Source of the DNA: Bacteroidota bacterium
GTDB lineage: Bacteria > Bacteroidota > Rhodothermia > Rhodothermales > UBA10348
Assembly (NCBI GenBank): GCA_027620595.1
Contig: JAQCDI010000014.1
Location: 1-17,824, forward strand
DNA: 17,824 nt
Direction of reading: 5' to 3'
The position numbers and the translations under genes are program-made. Shown one piece after another: positions 8,481 through 14,248 of this stretch; position 1 is the stretch's first letter; each line of letters starts with the position of its first letter. Below the pieces are notes generated by a model, which had not been told where the DNA came from, ran no database searches, and saw only the letters and a program-made list of their open reading frames with translations.

Positions 8481-8756
8481 ATGACTACGGCCGTTGGCCT
8501 TATCGCCGCCTTTTGCACCACGCTGGCCTTCCTGCCGCAGGTCATCAAGATCTGGCGGACGAAGTCGGTGGGGGACCTCTCGATGGGGACGTTCATCGTT
8601 TTCACTTGCGGGGTGGCCATGTGGCTCATCTATGGCACCCTGATTGATGACCTGCCGGTCATCGTGGCCAACGCAGTTACCCTGGCTCTGCAGTCCACCA
8701 TCCTGTTCCAGATGGTCCGATACAGGGTTCGCCCGATTGCACCAGAACATCCATGA
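8481..8756 (+). CDS. SemiSWEET family sugar transporter
   Basis: A 91-residue protein with three predicted transmembrane helices (about residues 4-22, 36-54 and 58-78), the size and topology of a SemiSWEET half-transporter that works as a homodimer for passive sugar transport. The PQ-loop motif is FLPQVIKIWRTKSVGDLSMG near residue 17-36, and FTCGVAMWLIYGTLIDDLPVI follows. The ATG at 8481 has no clear Shine-Dalgarno sequence. It sits 57 nt after the DUF6122 gene and 20 nt before the next membrane protein gene, all on the same strand. Confidence 0.92.
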   Translation: MTTAVGLIAAFCTTLAFLPQVIKIWRTKSVGDLSMGTFIVFTCGVAMWLIYGTLIDDLPVIVANAVTLALQSTILFQMVRYRVRPIAPEHP

Positions 8757-8776
8757 TCCATTGAAGAGGCACTTGC

Positions 8777-9220
8777 ATGATGGTTCAATCCCCTTCAGAC
8801 CCCGGTAAGATCCTGGTCCAGGCCGGTGTCCTGCTCTTCCTGATCGGCCTGCTCATCGGACTCGCTGTACCGGCCTTTGCCAACCCCCGAATGGGACTCT
8901 CGAGTCACCTTGAGTCGCTGTTCAACGGAGTATTCCTGATCCTGGTGGGTCTGATCTGGTCCCGCATGTCCCTGTCCGGGAAGACGTCGCGCGTACTTCT
9001 GGTCTTGGTGCTTTACGGTACCTTTGCCAACATGCTGGCCACCCTGCTCGCAGCCATCTGGGGCGCGGGAAAGATGATGCCCATAGCCGGCCAGGGCATG
9101 ATCGGGGCAGGGTGGCAGGAAATGATCATAGCCTTCCTGCTCGTGACGCTTGCCTTGGCCATGATTACGTCCTGTGTCCTGATCCTGACCGGTCTGCGCC
9201 GGGCCAGAAATCAACAATGA
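8777..9220 (+). CDS. Hydroxylaminobenzene mutase-like (HabA/HabB-type) membrane protein
   Basis: A 147-residue protein with four predicted transmembrane segments (about residues 14-34, 47-61, 72-94 and 115-138). Conserved-looking family signatures are VPAFANPRMGLSSHLES, then LYGTFANMLATLLAAIWGAG and MMPIAGQGMIGAGWQEMI, which match the family that includes Pseudomonas hydroxylaminobenzene mutase. Those enzymes rearrange hydroxylaminobenzene to aminophenol in nitroarene breakdown, but no nitroreductase or ring-cleavage genes are nearby, so the substrate here is unknown. The purine-rich GAAGAGG at 8763-8769 precedes the ATG at 8777; a second ATG at 8780 is possible. Its stop TGA overlaps the ATG of a truncated stub. 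Confidence 0.83.
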   Translation: MMVQSPSDPGKILVQAGVLLFLIGLLIGLAVPAFANPRMGLSSHLESLFNGVFLILVGLIWSRMSLSGKTSRVLLVLVLYGTFANMLATLLAAIWGAGKMMPIAGQGMIGAGWQEMIIAFLLVTLALAMITSCVLILTGLRRARNQQ

Positions 9221-9339
9221 CGTATGGCCCGGAAAAGGTCTCTGAGAAAGGCCACTACATCAACGTTTGGAAGCGTGTTGGCAATGTCTGGAAGCTCTAC
9301 GCCAACATGTGGACGGTGCAGAATCCGCCAACCGGGTAA
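9217..9339 (+). pseudogene. DUF4440/NTF2-like protein, C-terminal stub
   Basis: The 40 residues resemble only the last strand pair of DUF4440 (NTF2/SnoaL-like) proteins: GHYINVWKRVGNVWKLYANMWTVQNPP corresponds to the usual 'KGKYVxVWKKxxGxWKIxxDIWN' ending. The whole N-terminal two thirds are missing. The first in-frame ATG overlaps the TGA of the upstream membrane gene (ATGA), but a 40-residue piece cannot form the cone-shaped NTF2 fold. It is best read as the remnant of a gene deleted up to the end of its neighbour; translation of a free stub is possible but unlikely to be useful. Confidence 0.75.
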
Positions 9340-9363
9340 TCCGCGGTTCGCCCGTATCCAGGA

Positions 9364-9852
9364 TCACGATCCGGCCAGAAGTCCGTCGATCTGGTAGATG
9401 GCCAACGTGGCGCCTTCGATGACACCCATGGGCAGGACCTGTTCGAGGCCGTCCTTGGAGGCATAGGTGGAGATGAACGTGGCGCGGGTACCCGTGGGGA
9501 TGGCTTCGAAGCGGTAAACCATCTCGCTGAAAGGCATTCCCGGTGCCGGCCGGAAGTCGGCGTCCGCGAACCCATCTTCAACGGCAAAGGAATGGGGTTT
9601 GTCCACGGTCTTGATGACCCAGTAACCGCAATACTTCTGACCGTCGGGAGCCGTCATGAAATACGTGGAGCGCGCGCCCACGACAAGTTCATGATCCTAG
9701 AACGTGGCCGGATGGGAGGGGGGACCCCAGACTTTCTCGAGTTGTCGGGCGTCGGCGTAGATCTCCCAGACGCGCTGCGGCGGGGCGGCGAATTCAGCGA
9801 CAAAGGTCAGCGAAAGGGCGTCGAGGTCGGGAGTGGCGGAGATGACGGGCAT
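9364..9852 (-). pseudogene. SRPBCC (AHSA1/START-like) domain protein interrupted by an in-frame TAG
   Basis: Read from the ATG complementary to 9850-9852, the gene would encode about 162 residues of an AHSA1-like SRPBCC protein. LSLTFVAEFAAPPQRVWEIY near the start, VWGPPSHPATF, DHELVVGARSTYFMTAPDG, GYWVIKTVDKPHSFAVEDGF, SEMVYRFEAIPTGTRATFIS and the C-terminal helix GVIEGATLAIYQIDGLL are all in one frame. A single TAG at 9697-9699 sits between PATF and DHELV, in the spot where relatives carry an ordinary residue. Everything on both sides is intact, so this is a point mutation or base-call error. A GTG at 9681 could restart translation but would lose the first strand and helix. Its start lies 3 nt after the ArsR stop, the usual regulator-SRPBCC pairing. 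Confidence 0.88.
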
Positions 9853-9855
9853 GTC

Positions 9856-10215
9856 TCAGGTCTCGGATGGAAGGTTCGGGGTTTCAGGGTTGTCCTGGGC
9901 AATCAGGAAGTCCATGCGTTCCACGCGGCCGTACCAGAGGGCTTCCAATTCTTTGAGGAGCGCGGTGGCGGAGCGGATCGTCTCCGGGTTGCCCCGGGTC
10001 AGTGCTTTGCGTCCTTTGCGGCGTTTGGTAAGCAGACCGGCTTTGTGGAGCACGGAGACGTGCTTCTGGACCGCGGCAAAGCTCATGTCATAGGAGGCCG
10101 CCAGTTCGGAAATCGAGTGCTCGCCTTCGAGAGAACGACGCAGGATATCCCGGCGCGTGTGATCTGAGAGCGCGTGGAAAATGCGGTCGGTTCGGATGTC
10201 CTTGGTCACGGTCAT
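9856..10215 (-). CDS. ArsR/SmtB-family winged-helix transcriptional regulator
   Basis: A 119-residue DNA-binding protein starting at the ATG complementary to 10213-10215; a TTG at 10230 would add five residues but overlaps the presumed operator. The sequence RIFHALSDHTRRDILRRSL is followed by the helix-turn-helix SISELAASYDMSFAAVQKHVSVLHKAGLL and the wing TKRRKGRKALTR. No CxC or other metal-sensing cysteine motif is present, so it belongs to the non-metal ArsR group usually paired with SRPBCC genes and controlling its own operon. The SRPBCC gene follows 3 nt downstream. A perfect inverted repeat immediately upstream is the likely binding site. Confidence 0.92.
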   Translation of the reverse strand: MTVTKDIRTDRIFHALSDHTRRDILRRSLEGEHSISELAASYDMSFAAVQKHVSVLHKAGLLTKRRKGRKALTRGNPETIRSATALLKELEALWYGRVERMDFLIAQDNPETPNLPSET

Positions 10216-10225
10216 GATGTCAATA

Positions 10226-10243
10226 TACAACCAATAGGTTGTA
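10226..10243 (-). promoter_or_regulatory. Inverted-repeat operator, with possible promoter, of the ArsR-SRPBCC operon
   Basis: TACAACC-AATA-GGTTGTA is a perfect 7-bp inverted repeat with a 4-nt centre, 11 nt upstream of the regulator's ATG; this size suits an ArsR dimer. On the minus strand a TTG (10249-10247), a 19-nt spacer and TATATTG (10227-10221) resemble the Bacteroidota promoter pattern (TTTG, about 19 nt, TAnnTTTG), so the repeat would lie between the two promoter boxes and occlude polymerase. The palindrome is seen directly; operator and promoter roles are inferred. Confidence 0.65.
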
Positions 10244-10329
10244 GAACAAGTTGGACTTTGTGATGTGGTTGTTGGTGGACCAATGTTTGACTACTCTGGG
10301 CGTTTCCACCCGAACTGCAATGCCTGCCC

Positions 10330-10728
10330 ATGGACCGCGATCGCGCAGAGACATTCGGCAAGACGTACGCCGCGGCTTGGAGCAGCAAGGATCCCTCGAG
10401 CGTCGCGGACATGTTTGCTTCAAATGGCAGCCTCGTCATCAATGACGGGCCAGAGGCCGTAGGATATGACGCCGTTGTGGTGGTGGCTCAGGAGTTCATG
10501 ACCGCTTTTCCCGATCTTGACGTGACATGCGACTGCATGGCCTTTGAGGTCGAAGAATGGCGATGGTACTGGACCATGAGAGGACATTACTCGGGCCCGG
10601 GCGGCACCGGGCGTTCCATCGACATCAGCGGCTACGAGGTATTGGAATTCGACGCAGAAGGTCGGATCGTTTGTGCTGAAGGTCACTTTGATCAGAAGGA
10701 GTATGATCGGCAACTGGGACTGCATTGA
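10330..10728 (+). CDS. SnoaL-like (NTF2 superfamily) protein
   Basis: A 132-residue protein with the SnoaL/NTF2 layout: an N-terminal helical part (AETFGKTYAAAWSSKDPSSVADMFASNGSLVINDGP), then VAQEFMTAFPDLDVTCDCMAFE, a core strand WRWYWTMRGHYSGPGGTGRSIDISGYEVLEFD and the C-terminal GRIVCAEGHFDQKEYDRQLG. Relatives include ester cyclases and many uncharacterised small-molecule-binding proteins. The ATG at 10330 has no clear ribosome binding site. It is divergent from the ArsR gene, with 86 nt beyond the operator, so the same regulator could influence it. Confidence 0.87.
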   Translation: MDRDRAETFGKTYAAAWSSKDPSSVADMFASNGSLVINDGPEAVGYDAVVVVAQEFMTAFPDLDVTCDCMAFEVEEWRWYWTMRGHYSGPGGTGRSIDISGYEVLEFDAEGRIVCAEGHFDQKEYDRQLGLH

Positions 10729-10777
10729 ATCCCACCAGTCAGCCCCTCACAAAAACAGGAACAGGAACGGCCCGCCC

Positions 10778-11269
10778 ATGACCCGCCTCCAGAAGTTTGC
10801 CACCGTCAGTGAGATCATCGCCTCCTTCGCTGTCGTAGTATCCCTGATTTATGTGGGCGTTCAGGTCAACCTGAATACCCATGCCATCCAGGGGGGCACC
10901 AACCAATCCCTGTACGAACTGAACCAGGAATTCAAGCTCGTGGCTGGGGCGGACTATGCAGACTTGAAAGTTCGATTTGCGCGGGACCCCGCCTCGATCA
11001 CGGCGGCAGATTCCGTGCGCTGGAACGGCGCCGGAAATGGATCGGATGATCTGGGGTTTTCGGCCAGACTAGCCGGTTTCCGGTGGCACACTGGCGCATT
11101 CGATGGCGCGGGGATGTACGCCAGTTGGTGGACCGCCACGGATGTCCCTGGGGACGACTACTACGCTTGGTATCGTGGTGTAGGGGCGGACTATTCCCAC
11201 GTGCATCGGGATTCCAGCAGCAAGTATTTCGGGTTTTCTGTTCGTCTCGTCAGGGAGGGAGCGCACTGA
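10778..11269 (+). CDS. Chimeric protein: membrane-anchored hypothetical N-terminus fused to a FISUMP C-terminal domain
   Basis: The 163-residue product starts at the ATG at 10778 (purine-rich AGGAAC upstream). Residues 1-80 look like a widespread hypothetical family with one membrane helix: MTRLQKFATVSEIIASFAVV, SLIYVGVQVNLNTHAIQGGT, then QSLYELNQEFKL and ADLKVRFARDPASITAAD. In that family a soluble helical domain normally follows. Here, from residue 82, the sequence is instead the C-terminal part of the Fibrobacter succinogenes major paralogous domain: WNGAGNGSDDLGFSARLAGF, GAGMYASWWTATD, AWYRGVGADYSHVHRD and GFSVRLVREG. FISUMP domains are extracellular and preceded by longer sequence. The join lies near 11015-11025 and keeps the frame. 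It could be a real fusion, a decayed rearrangement or an assembly chimera; a functional role cannot be claimed. Confidence 0.78.
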   Translation: MTRLQKFATVSEIIASFAVVVSLIYVGVQVNLNTHAIQGGTNQSLYELNQEFKLVAGADYADLKVRFARDPASITAADSVRWNGAGNGSDDLGFSARLAGFRWHTGAFDGAGMYASWWTATDVPGDDYYAWYRGVGADYSHVHRDSSSKYFGFSVRLVREGAH

Positions 11270-11274
11270 GCCGT

Positions 11275-11288
11275 GCCGTCCGGACGGC
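11275..11288. repeat. Perfect 14-bp palindrome
   Basis: GCCGTCCGGACGGC is self-complementary and lies 5 nt after the stop of the chimeric gene. With no loop it would suit a protein-binding site or a cruciform better than an RNA hairpin. Chance occurrence in GC-rich DNA is possible. Confidence 0.45.
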
Positions 11289-11308
11289 GCGTATCGGTCT
11301 TGTCAGCG

Positions 11309-11327
11309 CGGCGCGAGTGACGCGCCG
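11309..11327 (+). terminator. Candidate hairpin (weak terminator) between the chimeric gene and the large operon
   Basis: CGGCGCG-AGTGA-CGCGCCG forms a 7-bp all-GC stem with a 5-nt loop, followed by TTGACTTCT, which is only partly T-rich. It sits in the 112-nt gap before the next operon. It may stop transcripts from the chimeric gene; the poor T-tract makes an intrinsic terminator uncertain. Confidence 0.4.
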
Positions 11328-11381
11328 TTGACTTCTGCGCTCGGGGCAGCGACCTTTGGCCATCACCCAACCCCGATCGCC

Positions 11382-13784
11382 ATGCGTCGCTTCCTTTTGC
11401 TTGCTGTCCTTACAGCGTTTCTTTTGCTCCCCGGGTCGGTCCAGGCCCAGTCCGGTTCGTTCGGAACCACGGTCGTGCTGGACGGGGCAGACCTTTTCGT
11501 GGGCGAACCCAATACGTCGTTTCGTGAGGGATCGGTCTATATCTACGCTTGGACGGATGACGGCTGGAAACAGACCCAGCGATTGACTGCACCTGAACCG
11601 GCCTGGGAAGACGGCTTCGGCACCGTTCTGGCGCGGGAAGGCGGCAACCTCCTCGTCGGACAGAAGAACGGTCCGCTGCACGTCTTTGTGCAGCAAGGCC
11701 AGTCCTGGCAGCACAATGGTGTCATCGATGGTCCCGGCACGCAGGGACTGGACCCCGGTTGTCAGCAGTACGGCTACTGCGGAACGGATTTCGGAATCAC
11801 CCTGGCCCTGGAGGGGGATTGGCTCCTGGTAGGCAATCCGGGCGCCGTCCCGCAACGTCAGCGCGGCCAGGAAGAAATGCCGGAAGCTCCCCAGGGCGTG
11901 GTCTACGCCTATGCACGGGGCGCCGACGGGCAGTGGTCGCTTCATTCGAGTATCCAGTCCATGAATGCTTCGGCCGGGGACCGATTCGGACAGACGATCC
12001 TGTTCGAAAACGGTCTTGCCCTGATCGGGGCTCCCGGCTGGAATGACAGCTATGCCGGACTGGAGGCAGTCGGGCAGGTCATACCCTTCGTCTTCCAGGA
12101 TGGGAATTGGCTCGAAGCCAATTGGATTCCCTTCTTTGCTGAGTCGGCCGCCGGCTTCGGCAGCAGCCTGAGTCTGCAGGGACGGGAACTGTTGGTCGGC
12201 GCACCGGGTGCCAATCGCAGTCGGGGAGCCGTGTATGCCTACGAATGGCAGGACGATGGCAGCTGGATGCCCATGCGTGCCTTCCGGTTGACGGACGCCG
12301 AGCCGGGCGAACGGTTTGGAAGCGGGGTCGCCCACACCGACAATGCCATCTGGATTGGCGCGCCGGCCGAACGGGAGTTTGCAACGGGTTCGGTCTGGGT
12401 ATTCGATGGCCAGGAAGACGGGACGGTTACCGACACGCCCCGGCGCATCCAGCTTGCGGACACGGTCGAGCGGGACGGCTTCGGCGCCCACCTGGTGGCG
12501 CAAGGGGAAATGGTCATCGTATCGGCTCCGGGTATGCACCACCAGTCGGGAGCGCTGTATACCTATGCCCCGGCCATTCCCGACGGCCAACCCCTGATGG
12601 GTCCGCCGGACGGGCTGGCAGCCCTGATCGGCGAGCAACTGGACTGTGAGGACGGCAAGATCGGCCTTTTCGATTGCCAGGACGTGGAGTTGCTCTCCTT
12701 CGTGCCCAACACCATCCTTCGCGCAGGCGACGATGCCCGCGGCGTGCGAACCAACGACAACTGGGGCTGGACCGACCCCGAAACCGGCCGCGAGTATGCG
12801 CTCGTGGGACGCAACGACGGCACGAGCTTCATCGACATCACCGATCCCACCAACCCGGTCCTGATCGGGGACCTGCCCAAGCCCTGGGGCACGCCGCCTT
12901 CGCAGCTGTGGCGGGACATCAAGACCTACCAGGGCTATGCCTATATCGTGGCCGATGGGGCTGGGGATCACGGAATGCAGGTCTTTGACTTGCGTCGCCT
13001 GCGGAATGTGACCAATGCACCGGTAGTCTTCGAACCCGATATGCACTACACGGGCATTGCCAGCTCCCACAACGTGATCATCAACGAAGAGACCGGATAC
13101 GCCTATACGGTCGACGGCCCGACGTGCGGTGGTGGGCTCTACATGATGGACATCCGCGAACCGCTCAATCCGACCTTTGTGGGCTGTTCGAAGGGTGGAG
13201 ATCGCGGTACGCACGACTCCCAGTGTGTGGTCTATCAGGGGCCCGACTCCCGCTATCGGGGACGGGAGATCTGCCTGAACTCGAACGGCGCTTATTTCGA
13301 GATCATGGACGTGACCGACAAGAGCACTCCGGTGACGGTCTCCACGGCCTCTTCCCCGAACGCTGCCTACATCCACCAAGGATGGCTGACGGACGACCAT
13401 CGCTACTTCTACCAGGACGACGAGTCGGACGTGGTGGCAGGCAAGGTGCCCACGACGCGTACCCTGGTATGGGATCTGACGGACCTGGAGGATCCGATCC
13501 TGGTGAATGAGTTCATGGGCTCGATGCCGGCCAGCGCGCACAACCTCTACATAAAGGATGGGCTGGTCTATCAGGCCAACTACCGCTACGGCCTGCACGT
13601 TCTGGACATCTCGGACCCCGAGAATCCGGTCGAGGTGGGGTATTTCGACACGGCGCCAACCATGGAGGGCCCCGGCTTCAGCGGCGCCTGGAGTACGTAC
13701 CCGTTCTTCGAGAGCGGTACCGTGATCATCACAAGCCTCCGCGAAGGCGTCTTCTTCCTGCGCAGCAAAAAGAAGGAGTCATGA
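11382..13784 (+). CDS. Secreted choice-of-anchor B family protein with seven FG-GAP-like repeats and LVIVD-type propeller
   Basis: An 800-residue exported protein. The ATG at 11382 gives a signal peptide, MRRFLLLAVLTAFLLLPGSV, with cleavage likely after VQA; the frame is open to 11328 without sense. Residues about 26-400 hold seven FG-GAP-like blades, each with an 'FG..L' start and a 'LLVG(A)P' core: FGTTV, FGTVL, FGITL, FGQTI, FGSSL, FGSGV and FGAHL. Residues about 415-800 form the choice-of-anchor-B/LVIVD region, with TSFIDITDPTNPVLIG, GMQVFDL, GGLYMMDIREPLNPTFVG, RTLVWDLTDLEDPILV and LHVLDISDPENPVEVGYF. Such proteins are often surface-anchored, but no C-terminal sorting domain is present here. 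Ligand and role are unknown. It heads a four-gene overlapping operon; AGAAGGAG near its end serves the next gene. Confidence 0.9.
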   Translation: MRRFLLLAVLTAFLLLPGSVQAQSGSFGTTVVLDGADLFVGEPNTSFREGSVYIYAWTDDGWKQTQRLTAPEPAWEDGFGTVLAREGGNLLVGQKNGPLHVFVQQGQSWQHNGVIDGPGTQGLDPGCQQYGYCGTDFGITLALEGDWLLVGNPGAVPQRQRGQEEMPEAPQGVVYAYARGADGQWSLHSSIQSMNASAGDRFGQTILFENGLALIGAPGWNDSYAGLEAVGQVIPFVFQDGNWLEANWIPFFAESAAGFGSSLSLQGRELLVGAPGANRSRGAVYAYEWQDDGSWMPMRAFRLTDAEPGERFGSGVAHTDNAIWIGAPAEREFATGSVWVFDGQEDGTVTDTPRRIQLADTVERDGFGAHLVAQGEMVIVSAPGMHHQSGALYTYAPAIPDGQPLMGPPDGLAALIGEQLDCEDGKIGLFDCQDVELLSFVPNTILRAGDDARGVRTNDNWGWTDPETGREYALVGRNDGTSFIDITDPTNPVLIGDLPKPWGTPPSQLWRDIKTYQGYAYIVADGAGDHGMQVFDLRRLRNVTNAPVVFEPDMHYTGIASSHNVIINEETGYAYTVDGPTCGGGLYMMDIREPLNPTFVGCSKGGDRGTHDSQCVVYQGPDSRYRGREICLNSNGAYFEIMDVTDKSTPVTVSTASSPNAAYIHQGWLTDDHRYFYQDDESDVVAGKVPTTRTLVWDLTDLEDPILVNEFMGSMPASAHNLYIKDGLVYQANYRYGLHVLDISDPENPVEVGYFDTAPTMEGPGFSGAWSTYPFFESGTVIITSLREGVFFLRSKKKES

Positions 13785-14248
13785 GCCATCCCGTGAGCGC
13801 TTCCTTCCGGACCGCCAACCCGGATGACCTGTCCGCCATCGTTCGTATGCTGGCCGATGACGAACTGGCCAAGTCCCGCGAGTCGACTGGCGGGGAGGTA
13901 ACGGAGGCGTATCGGATGGCGTTCGCGGCCATCGAACGGGACACACATAATCACCTGATCGTCGGGGAGGTGGACGGCGCGGTGATTGCCGTCCTCCAAT
14001 TGACGTTCATTCCGAACCTGACCTACAACGGTGGGTGGCGGGCGCAGATCGAGGGTGTGAGGGTGGACCGTACCTTGCGCGGCAAAGGGATTGGGCGTCA
14101 GCTCATCCAGTTTGCAGTGGATCGCGCCAAAGGTCGGAAATGTGCCATTGTCCAGCTCACTACGGACAAGCGCCGTCCGGAGGTCGTCCGCATCTACGAG
14201 AGCCTCGGCTTCCAGGCCTCACATGAGGGCATGAAACTGTGGCTGTGA
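13781..14248 (+). CDS. GNAT family N-acetyltransferase
   Basis: A 155-residue cytoplasmic acetyltransferase. Its ATG overlaps the preceding stop (ATGA) and has the ribosome binding site AGAAGGAG at 13771-13778. The N-terminus FRTANPDDLSAIVRMLADDE is the usual GNAT opening; motif A is IEGVRVDRTLRGKGIGRQLI with R100-G101-K102-G103-I104-G105, followed by VQLTTDKRRPEVVRIYESLGF, typical of motif B. The match is to small-molecule or amino-acid-type acetyltransferases rather than ribosomal ones, but substrate is unknown. It is the only cytoplasmic protein inside an operon of exported proteins. Its stop overlaps the next gene by 10 nt. Confidence 0.93.
   Translation: MSHPVSASFRTANPDDLSAIVRMLADDELAKSRESTGGEVTEAYRMAFAAIERDTHNHLIVGEVDGAVIAVLQLTFIPNLTYNGGWRAQIEGVRVDRTLRGKGIGRQLIQFAVDRAKGRKCAIVQLTTDKRRPEVVRIYESLGFQASHEGMKLWL

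Noticed and set aside
9697..9699. TAG as a recoded pyrrolysine codon
   Set aside because: SRPBCC proteins do not use pyrrolysine, other genes in this window end with TAG, and no pyrrolysine genes are visible.
7143..11269. Integron-like cassette array suggested by many small unrelated genes
   Set aside because: No attC-like sites or paired RYYYAAC/GTTRRRY ends were seen between the genes, and genes lie on both strands with operon-like spacing.
11250..13598. 782-codon minus-strand open frame opposite the double-propeller gene
   Set aside because: No signal peptide or domain; it mirrors the codon bias of the real plus-strand gene.
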